A stretch of DNA of 6,194 nt from Alphaproteobacteria bacterium (GTDB lineage: Bacteria; Pseudomonadota; Alphaproteobacteria; JAJFFI01). Below are positions 1 to 5,729 of the stretch, piece by piece; position 1 is the stretch's first letter; the number at the start of each line of letters is the position of its first letter. Under the pieces are notes generated by a model. The model was not told where the DNA came from, made no database searches, and saw only the letters and a list, made by a program, of their open reading frames with translations. Made by a program: the position numbers and the translations under genes. The stretch lies in the NCBI GenBank assembly GCA_021776755.1, contig JAJFFI010000027.1, forward strand, positions 1 to 6,194, read 5' to 3'.

Positions 1-327
1 GAAGGCCACAACCGACTCGCCTCCCCACTGCTGTCGATTACTTTCACCCTGATCGCGCTGGCTTGCCTGTTGTCCGGCGAATTCAACCGGCGCGGACAGG
101 TATTGCGCGGACTTATCGCGGGCGGGCTTGTGGGCGCGGTACAGGGACTGAGTTTCGGGCTATTCAGCCTCGCGGCCAAATACCCGATCATGCTGCCGAC
201 GCTCTATATCAACGCAATTGTGCCAGCGGCGATTGCGCTCTACTGGCTGATTTACGACCCCCGCATCCAGTTCCGCAAATCCGACGACGGCGGCCGCGGC
301 ATGGCCTCGGCGAGCGCGGCGGCATAG
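1..327 (+). CDS. lptF: LPS export permease LptF, C-terminal part (5' end outside window)
   Basis: LptF pairs with LptG in the inner membrane; with the ATPase LptB they form the ABC transporter that lifts LPS out of the inner membrane towards the periplasmic bridge. Only the last 108 residues are present, open from base 1 and ending at TAG 325-327. They begin with a loop (EGHNRLASPLLSITF) of the kind that precedes the last membrane bundle in YjgP/YjgQ permeases. About three hydrophobic segments follow, at roughly residues 8-25, 35-57 and 62-83 of the fragment, the last including the family-like stretch LPTLYINAIVPAAIAL. A short charged cytoplasmic tail rich in Gly, Ala and Ser closes it. The jellyroll domain and first membrane segments lie upstream. 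Assignment as LptF rather than LptG rests on its place directly before a complete LptG, the usual order in Proteobacteria. The stop codon overlaps the lptG ribosome binding site, so the two are probably co-translated. Confidence 0.9.
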   Translation, partial: EGHNRLASPLLSITFTLIALACLLSGEFNRRGQVLRGLIAGGLVGAVQGLSFGLFSLAAKYPIMLPTLYINAIVPAAIALYWLIYDPRIQFRKSDDGGRGMASASAAA

Positions 328-330
328 GGG
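326..330 (+). promoter_or_regulatory. Ribosome binding site for lptG
   Basis: AGGGG lies 6 nt before the ATG at 337 and overlaps the lptF stop codon (TAG, 325-327). It fixes the lptG start and suggests translational coupling with lptF. Confidence 0.6.
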
Positions 331-336
331 GCGGCG

Positions 337-1449
337 ATGGAACGCAACACCCGCTCCGCGCTCTCGACCTCGCTGATGGTCTATCTCGGTCGTCAGTTCT
401 TGGCGTCCTTCTTCGGCGTCTTCTTCCTGTTCGTCTGCCTGATCTTCATGATCGACACCATCGAGCTGATGCGCCGCGGCGCGTCCAAGCCCGATGTCAC
501 CTTCGGCATCGTGATGGACATGGCGCTCCTCAAGCTGCCTCACATGGCGCAGGAAGTGCTGCCGTTCGTGGCGCTGTTCGGCAGCATGATCGCGTTCTGG
601 CGGCTCAACCGGAACAACGAGCTTGTCGTGATCCGCTCAATCGGGCTCTCGGTCTGGAAGTTCATCCTGCCCGCGCTGCTGGTCGTTTTCGCCCTTGGCG
701 TCTTCAAGGTCACGGTCTTCAATCCGCTGGCGTCGACCATGGCGGCCAAATACGAAGAGCTTGAGAACAAGTATCTTCGCCGACAGTCGAGCGTGCTGAC
801 CGTCTCGCGCACCGGGCTCTGGCTCCGCCAGAACGACGGCCGCGGACAGTCCGTCGTGCACGCCCAGTCGGTTTCCGAAGACGGCCTCGAGCTCTACCGC
901 GTGACGATGTTCTTCTACGAGGACGAGGACCGCTTCGTGCGCCGGGCCGATGCGAAGTCCGCGCGGCTGTCCACGGGCGCCTGGACGCTGAAGGACGCCT
1001 GGGTCAACGGGCCCGGGCTCACGCCCACCGAGCACAAGACGCTGACGGTGAAGACCGATCTGACGCTCGAGAAAATCCAGGAAAGCTTTGCGTCGCCGGA
1101 AACCATCTCGTTCTGGGAGTTGCCGAAGTTTATCCGCATCCTTGAGCAGGCCGGATTCTCGAGCGTGCGGCACAGACTACATCTGCAATCGCTAATTTCC
1201 GAGCCGATACTGCTTTGCGCAATGGTGTTGATCGCGGCCGTATTCACGCTTCGGCACAATCGACGCGCGGGAACCGCAATCGCTGTTGCGGGCGGTATCT
1301 GTACCGGCTTCGCGCTCTACTTCCTGTCAGACCTGATCTCCGCGCTCGGGCTGTCCAGCAGTATCCCGGTCAGCCTTGCCGCCTGGATCCCAGCGACGGC
1401 AAGCATCCTCCTGGGCGTCTCAATGCTCTTCCATCTCGAGGATGGATAA
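337..1449 (+). CDS. lptG: LPS export permease LptG
   Basis: Complete 370-residue YjgP/YjgQ-family permease, the partner of LptF in the LptB2FG transporter that moves LPS from the inner membrane to LptC. Hydrophobic segments lie at about residues 16-39, 62-89 and 106-129, then a soluble periplasmic region (about 130-270) that should be the beta-jellyroll, then three more segments at about 285-305, 312-335 and 343-365. This is the standard six-helix layout with the jellyroll in the middle. Between the second and third segments, RNNELVVIRSIGLS (about 92-105) matches the coupling helix that contacts LptB; its Glu95 sits where E. coli LptG has a conserved Glu. The length agrees with the family (about 360 residues). 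The ATG at 337 is chosen because it has a good ribosome binding site and gives a normal N-terminus; translation ends at TAA 1447-1449, 2 nt before lptD. LptG rather than LptF is inferred from gene order and from the sequence around the coupling helix. Confidence 0.93.
   Translation: MERNTRSALSTSLMVYLGRQFLASFFGVFFLFVCLIFMIDTIELMRRGASKPDVTFGIVMDMALLKLPHMAQEVLPFVALFGSMIAFWRLNRNNELVVIRSIGLSVWKFILPALLVVFALGVFKVTVFNPLASTMAAKYEELENKYLRRQSSVLTVSRTGLWLRQNDGRGQSVVHAQSVSEDGLELYRVTMFFYEDEDRFVRRADAKSARLSTGAWTLKDAWVNGPGLTPTEHKTLTVKTDLTLEKIQESFASPETISFWELPKFIRILEQAGFSSVRHRLHLQSLISEPILLCAMVLIAAVFTLRHNRRAGTAIAVAGGICTGFALYFLSDLISALGLSSSIPVSLAAWIPATASILLGVSMLFHLEDG
1438..1442 (+). promoter_or_regulatory. Ribosome binding site that decides the lptD start
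   Basis: GAGGA lies inside the last codons of lptG, 9 nt before the ATG at 1452. It supports 1452 over the in-frame ATGs at 1215 (deep inside lptG) and 1476 (eight codons further in, without a comparable site). Confidence 0.65.
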
Positions 1450-1451
1450 CG

Positions 1452-4250
1452 ATGCGCCGGGGGGGATCGACACGGATGACCGCCGTTGCCGCGCTGCTCG
1501 CGAGCAGCGCGATGTTGCCCGGCATTGCCGTTGCCGAAATGTCCGGCGCGGGAGATCTCGCCCAGCAGAGCGCCGCGGTGAAGGCCCCGCCCCCGGCAGT
1601 CCGGTCCAAGGCAAGTGCAGAACCGCAGGCCTTTTCCGTGGCCGGGTTCCGCACGGATGGCCAGCAGGGCGTCACCCGGGGCACGGACGGCCACAAGGGC
1701 GGCGCCAGTGTTTTCAAGGCAAAAGCTAAGAAACGGCCCACAAAAAAATCCAAAAAAGAGAAACTAAAAGGGGCCAATAAGGTCGCAGGCGCCGCTCCGG
1801 CTCCGACCGTATCCATCCCAGATAACCGTGCGGCCCGGAGCCGCAAAGCAGGCTCTGTCGCCAATGGTCTGATCAGTCCTCGGCTTGCCCGCACGAAGCT
1901 TGACGATACCCGCAAGGCCACGCCGAGTGGGCGCAACGCGGGCGACGCGATGCTGCCCGAAAACGGCTCGGCAGGTTTCTCTTTCTCCAATGCCTTTGCG
2001 CCGCAGATTGCTGCCGTGCCGCAGGCCGGCAAGACTCGCGAAAGCGCCCAGGCAACCTCGAAGGCCACCTCGAAGGAAGGGGAAGAGAAAGACGGTCAGA
2101 CCTTGCGCCCCGGACTGCCGGGTGGCGCCAAGATCGACCGCAAGACGCCGGTTCTCCTGACCGCCGACAAGATGGCCTATGACCGCAATACCGAAGTGGT
2201 CACGGCCAGCGGCAATGTCGAAATTTCCCAGGGCGCCCGCATTCTCAAGGCGGACAGCGTTTCCTACAACCAGAAAACCGGCGTGGTGCGCGCCGAGGGC
2301 AACATCAGCATCACCGAACCGACCGGCGAAGTCTTCTTCGCCGAGCGCGCCGTGCTGACGAAGGAAATGCGCGAAGGCGTGATCGAAAAGATCCGCGTGC
2401 TCATGCAGGACGATGCGCGCGCAGCCGCGACCGGCGCGGTCCGGATCGGCGGCAACACGACAGTAATGAAGAAAGCCGTCTATTCGCCCTGCCGGCTCTG
2501 TGAGGAGGATCCGACACGGGCGCCGCTGTGGCAGGTCCGCGCCGACCGCGTCGTGCACGATCAGGAGAAGCGCAACATCGAGTATTTCGATGGCGTGTTG
2601 GAGATGTTCGGCATTCCGGTCGCCTACATCCCGTATTTCTACCACCCTGACCCGACCGTTAAGCGCCGCACGGGCCTGCTGCCGCCAATCGTCGGCAGTG
2701 ACTCGAAGCTCGGCCGGACGCTTCAGATTCCCGTCTATCTGAACATCGCGCCCGACCTCGATGCGACAGTCGCCCCGGTGTTCCTTACGAACGACGTCCC
2801 CGTCGCCGCCGGCGAAATCCGCTACCGCTTCGAAGGCGGCGAGCTCAACTTCCAGGGCAGCTATACCCGGCCCAAGCGGATCGACGATTCCGGCAATACC
2901 CGATCCGAACGGGTCAACCGGGGGCACATCAACGCCTACGGCCGGCTCGACATCGACGAGAACTGGCGCGCGGGCTTCGACACCTCGCTCGCGACCGACC
3001 GGACCTACCTGCGGCGCTACAATTTTGTGCCGGGGAACATCTTCGCGAACTCCACGTCTTTCCAGACCGACGAAGTGCTGATCAGCCGCGGTTTTGTTGA
3101 GGGATTCGAGGGCCGGCAATACGCATCGGCCGAGGCGTTCTACTTCCAGAACCAGCGCGACGGTATCCGGCAGTCCCAAACACCCTTTATCGCCCCGGAA
3201 CTGAACTACAACTTCATCGCCGACCCGCTGCCGAACGGCAGCCGCTGGAGCGTCGATCTGAATTTCCTCGATCTGCACCGCACCCAGGGCACCGACAGCC
3301 GCCGCCTTTCGGGAATCTTCGGATGGGAAATGCCATATGTCGGGCGGCTCGGCGATATCTACCGCATCCGGGCCCGCGTGCAGTCGGATCTTTATTGGGT
3401 CAACGAGGTCACGCGGAACGACAGCTCGCAGACTTTCAACGGCATCAAGGGCAGGATCTTCCCGCAGGCTTCGCTCGACTGGCGCATGCCGTTCGTCAAG
3501 GACTACGGCAACGTCCGGCATATCTTTGAACCGCGCGTGGCTCTTGTGATCGGCCCCAACGGACAAAACTCGAGCGCGATCCCGAACGAAGACAGTCTGG
3601 ATTTCGAATTCGACGACACCAACCTGTTCCAGTTGAACCGTTTCCCGGGACGCGACCGGGTCGATGGCGGCAAACGGATCGTCTACGGCATTTCGAACGC
3701 GTTCTATGGCAACGCCGGCGGCAAGAGCGAATTCTTCTTCGGACAGAGCTTCAGCTCCCGCGAGAACTCCACGTTCGGTGCGGGTTCGGGGCTCGCCGGC
3801 GAGATCTCCGATGTGGTCGGAAGGATCCACCTGAATCCCGCAAAATATCTCGATCTGCTGTACCGATTCAGGATTGATGCGGAATCGCTGGATCCTCGGC
3901 GCCATGAAGTGTTCGTGAGTGCCGGTCCCGAGTCGGTTCGGCTGACAACGACGTATCTCTTTGCAGCGCCTAGCGTTGGCAGCTCGGAGTTCGGCGAACG
4001 CGAGGAAGTGAGCGCGGCACTCTCGGTCAAGGTCCACAAATATTGGACCGTTAATGCGACCACTATTTATGACATCGATGCGTCCGAATCACTCCGGCAC
4101 TCAGGCGGCTTCATCTATGAGGACGAGTGCTTCAAACTGGACGTGAATGTTGCCCGCAATTTCACATCGGGCGCGGATTTTGGAGGCTCGACCGAGGTCT
4201 TCTTCCAGATGACCTTCAAATCGCTCGGTGAAGTGCGCGGCAGCAGGTAA
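1452..4250 (+). CDS. lptD: LPS-assembly outer-membrane protein LptD, with long N-terminal extension
   Basis: LptD forms the outer-membrane barrel that, with the lipoprotein LptE, receives LPS from the LptA bridge and inserts it into the outer leaflet. From ATG 1452 the protein has 932 residues. A signal peptide covers about 1-28 (hydrophobic MTAVAALLASSAML, then AVA before Glu29). Residues 29-233 are a low-complexity Ala/Pro/Ser/Gly/Lys-rich stretch with a lysine cluster at 89-110. An LptA/OstA-like domain starts near residue 234 (VLLTADKMAYDRNTEVVTAS) and runs to about 390. The motif YSPCRLC (344-350), then PLWQVRADRVVHDQE and YFYHPDPTVKRRTG, marks the junction to the barrel, about 404-932. 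The last strands contain YEDECF with Cys893. E. coli LptD is clearly shorter (784 residues); the extension explains the difference. Only three cysteines are present (347, 350, 893). The gene starts 2 nt after lptG, so it is co-transcribed with it. The long upstream continuation of the frame to 1215 is an overlap artefact. Confidence 0.95.
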   Translation: MRRGGSTRMTAVAALLASSAMLPGIAVAEMSGAGDLAQQSAAVKAPPPAVRSKASAEPQAFSVAGFRTDGQQGVTRGTDGHKGGASVFKAKAKKRPTKKSKKEKLKGANKVAGAAPAPTVSIPDNRAARSRKAGSVANGLISPRLARTKLDDTRKATPSGRNAGDAMLPENGSAGFSFSNAFAPQIAAVPQAGKTRESAQATSKATSKEGEEKDGQTLRPGLPGGAKIDRKTPVLLTADKMAYDRNTEVVTASGNVEISQGARILKADSVSYNQKTGVVRAEGNISITEPTGEVFFAERAVLTKEMREGVIEKIRVLMQDDARAAATGAVRIGGNTTVMKKAVYSPCRLCEEDPTRAPLWQVRADRVVHDQEKRNIEYFDGVLEMFGIPVAYIPYFYHPDPTVKRRTGLLPPIVGSDSKLGRTLQIPVYLNIAPDLDATVAPVFLTNDVPVAAGEIRYRFEGGELNFQGSYTRPKRIDDSGNTRSERVNRGHINAYGRLDIDENWRAGFDTSLATDRTYLRRYNFVPGNIFANSTSFQTDEVLISRGFVEGFEGRQYASAEAFYFQNQRDGIRQSQTPFIAPELNYNFIADPLPNGSRWSVDLNFLDLHRTQGTDSRRLSGIFGWEMPYVGRLGDIYRIRARVQSDLYWVNEVTRNDSSQTFNGIKGRIFPQASLDWRMPFVKDYGNVRHIFEPRVALVIGPNGQNSSAIPNEDSLDFEFDDTNLFQLNRFPGRDRVDGGKRIVYGISNAFYGNAGGKSEFFFGQSFSSRENSTFGAGSGLAGEISDVVGRIHLNPAKYLDLLYRFRIDAESLDPRRHEVFVSAGPESVRLTTTYLFAAPSVGSSEFGEREEVSAALSVKVHKYWTVNATTIYDIDASESLRHSGGFIYEDECFKLDVNVARNFTSGADFGGSTEVFFQMTFKSLGEVRGSR
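1490..1511 (+). repeat. Perfect 22-bp palindrome in lptD signal-peptide codons
   Basis: The left half CGCGCTGCTCG (1490-1500) is followed directly by its exact reverse complement CGAGCAGCGCG (1501-1511). In mRNA it could fold as a 9-bp stem with a CGCG loop, 39-60 nt from the A of the lptD ATG. It encodes residues 13-20 (AALLASSA), so an accident of GC-rich codons is possible. Confidence 0.85.
1742..1757 (+). other. A7 and A6 tracts in the lysine-rich island of lptD
   Basis: Seven A (1742-1748) and six A (1752-1757) are separated by TCC. In the lptD frame the first run reads A AAA AAA, the form of a slippery heptamer. A shift at this point meets a stop almost at once: TAA at 1778-1780 in the -1 frame and TAA at 1765-1767 in the +1 frame. 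The tracts are seen directly; whether slippage happens is unknown. Confidence 0.5.
2052..2075 (+). repeat. 12-bp tandem duplication in lptD extension
   Basis: GCAACCTCGAAG is followed by GCCACCTCGAAG, 11 of 12 bases identical, encoding ATSK twice (residues 201-208). It is a small in-frame duplication inside the low-complexity segment before the LptA-like domain. Confidence 0.7.
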
Positions 4251-4310
4251 CACGCCTGGTCACTTCACTCGCCCGGGCGCCGGCATACGATCGACACCCG
4301 GGGAAACTGC

Positions 4311-4329
4311 CGGAAGTGCCGCATTTCCG
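4311..4329 (+). other. Small hairpin between lptD and surA, possible weak terminator
   Basis: CGGAAGT (4311-4317), loop GCCGC, then ATTTCCG (4323-4329) can form a 7-bp stem with one G-U pair. The sequence after it is T-rich but interrupted (GTTTGGTTGTTTG), so this is not a classical intrinsic terminator. It lies 61 nt after the lptD stop. Confidence 0.25.
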
Positions 4330-4343
4330 CCGTGTTTGGTTGT

Positions 4344-4372
4344 TTGCGTGAACCCGACGGCAACGCTATAAC
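4344..4372 (+). promoter_or_regulatory. Candidate sigma-70-type promoter for surA
   Basis: TTGCGT (4344-4349) and TATAAC (4367-4372) are separated by 17 nt, the ideal spacing. The -10 matches the consensus at five of six positions and the -35 at three of six. A transcript would start near 4379-4380 and leave a leader of about 45 nt before the surA ATG. It sits in the only sizeable gap of the cluster, which fits an internal promoter for surA-pdxA. Alphaproteobacterial promoters often deviate from the E. coli consensus, so this is a candidate only. Confidence 0.4.
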
Positions 4373-4424
4373 GACGCGTTTCCGCAAATTCGATTTTCCC
4401 ATTCTCACGCCCGGTCTCTCGAGC

Positions 4425-5690
4425 ATGAAAAAGCTTGTCCTACTTGCCGCCGCCGCCCTGATCGCGACCACGGCCCCTGCCCTGGCTCAGAAAAAGAAAC
4501 CTGCCGCGCCCCAAGGCACGCAGCGCATCGCCGCCGTCGTAAATGACGACGTGATCTCGATCCGCGACCTGATCGCGCGCTTGAAGGTCATCATCGTGAC
4601 CTCAGGGGTGCCCGACTCGCTCGAAACCCGCAAGCGGCTGGCCCCGCAGGTCCTGCGGACACTGATTGACGAGACCCTGCAGGTCCAGGAAGCCCGGCGC
4701 CTGAACGTCAAGGTTACCAAGGCCGAGGTCGAGACTGCCTGGAAAGGCCTTGAAAAACAAAACAAAATGCCCCCCGGCGGGCTTGAGCGCTTCCTCCGCC
4801 AGAAGAAAATTCCGAAAGAGACGATCGAGCGTCAGATGCACGCCGCCATTCTCTGGTCGAAGGTTGTGCGCCAGCGTGTCCGGCCCCGAATCCGGATCGG
4901 CGACGAGGAAGTCTCGGATGTCATCGAGCAGATCGAGGCTGGCGCCAGTCTGGACCAGTACCGGTTCCTTGAAATCTATCTTCCAGTCGACAATCCCGAT
5001 CAGGAAAAGCAGGTTCTCGACAACGCCAACCGGATGGCGGCGCAGATCCGCCGCGGGGCGAACTTCCAGGTGCTGGCGCGGCAGTTTTCCAAGAGCGAGA
5101 CGTCGCGGGTTGGCGGCGACACCGGATATGTCAGCAGCGCGCAGATCAATCCGGACCTTCTGAAAGCGCTTGAAAAGATGCGCCCCCGGACGATGGCCGG
5201 CCCGATCAAGACTGTGACGGGCTACTACATCCTGGCATTGCTCGACCGCAGGCGGCAGGGCTCGACCGGCAAGGCGGCCACGGTGGCGTGGCGGGCGGTG
5301 TCCTTCGATGCCGGCGGTGAGGAAGCCAAGGCTGCAGCAGCCGAGCGTGAGGCCAAGGCGCTGGCGGCAAGTGCCAAGAGCTGTGCCGACCTCGGATCGC
5401 TTGCCAAGAAACACGGCGGCAAGGCCGGGCCGATCCAGAAAAGCACGGTTTCCAAGCTCACCGGAGATGCCGGTATTGCATTGAAAACGTTGGGAAAAAA
5501 TGCGGTCAGTGCACCTCTCAAGTCGGGTGACAAGGTTCAGGTCCTGATGGTCTGCGAACGTACAAAGGGGGGCAACACGCCGTCCCGTGCCCAGATCCTG
5601 AATGTACTTGCCCGCGAGCAGATCAACATTCAGGTTCGCCGCTACATGCGTGACCTTCGCCAGGGCGCCTTCGTGGACATTCGCGTCTGA
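4425..5690 (+). CDS. surA: Periplasmic chaperone / peptidyl-prolyl isomerase SurA
   Basis: SurA escorts unfolded outer-membrane proteins, LptD among them in E. coli, across the periplasm to the BAM complex. This protein has 421 residues, close to E. coli SurA (428). The signal peptide MKKLVLLAAAALIATTAPALA is followed by QKKK. A SurA-type N-terminal chaperone region spans about 33-170 (RIAAVVNDDVISIRDL at its start). A parvulin (PPIC-type) domain spans about 178-276, with GGDTGYV at 230-236 and TVTGYYILALLDRR at its end. A second, strongly degenerate parvulin-like region (about 285-380) contains an Ala/Glu/Lys-rich helix and two cysteines (320, 377). A C-terminal helical segment (about 387-415, ending GAFVDIRV) corresponds to the helix that completes the SurA core. 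The ATG at 4425 is chosen because it opens the signal peptide; an in-frame ATG at 4332 would bury it. No clear Shine-Dalgarno precedes 4425. A generic PPIC-type isomerase is the alternative name, but architecture and place favour SurA. Confidence 0.88.
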   Translation: MKKLVLLAAAALIATTAPALAQKKKPAAPQGTQRIAAVVNDDVISIRDLIARLKVIIVTSGVPDSLETRKRLAPQVLRTLIDETLQVQEARRLNVKVTKAEVETAWKGLEKQNKMPPGGLERFLRQKKIPKETIERQMHAAILWSKVVRQRVRPRIRIGDEEVSDVIEQIEAGASLDQYRFLEIYLPVDNPDQEKQVLDNANRMAAQIRRGANFQVLARQFSKSETSRVGGDTGYVSSAQINPDLLKALEKMRPRTMAGPIKTVTGYYILALLDRRRQGSTGKAATVAWRAVSFDAGGEEAKAAAAEREAKALAASAKSCADLGSLAKKHGGKAGPIQKSTVSKLTGDAGIALKTLGKNAVSAPLKSGDKVQVLMVCERTKGGNTPSRAQILNVLAREQINIQVRRYMRDLRQGAFVDIRV

Positions 5691-5720
5691 TGGCATCGCC
5701 TCACGCGCCCCGATAACAAC

Positions 5721-5726
5721 GGCGGG
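5721..5726 (+). promoter_or_regulatory. Probable ribosome binding site for pdxA (GTG start)
   Basis: GGCGGG lies 3 nt before the GTG at 5730, which is rather close. No ATG occurs in this frame between the surA stop and the conserved N-terminal strand of PdxA, so a GTG (5730) or TTG (5736) start is needed; GTG is preferred. Confidence 0.35.
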
Positions 5727-5729
5727 CCT

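Noticed and set aside
63..764. 233-codon plus-strand frame across the lptF end and lptG start
   Set aside because: Arg-rich translation with no motifs, overlapping two membrane-protein genes in another frame.
1215..1451. In-frame upstream extension of lptD to ATG 1215
   Set aside because: It would overlap lptG by over 230 nt and put 79 residues before the signal peptide; a good ribosome binding site points to 1452.
1764..4037. 757-codon open frame on the minus strand, antisense to lptD
   Set aside because: It lies entirely inside a strongly supported lptD, its translation is Arg/Asp/Val/Ala-rich without recognisable motifs, and stop-poor antisense frames are common in GC-rich genes.
4270..4279. 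10-bp palindrome CGCCCGGGCG after lptD as terminator or operator
   Set aside because: Too short and without loop or T-tract; expected by chance in GC-rich DNA.
4302..4335. Possible envelope-stress or EcfG-type promoter around GGAAAC
   Set aside because: No matching -10 element is found at the required spacing of about 16-18 nt.
4332..4424. In-frame upstream extension of surA to ATG 4332
   Set aside because: It would add 31 residues before a clear signal peptide, and the start would lie upstream of the promoter candidate.
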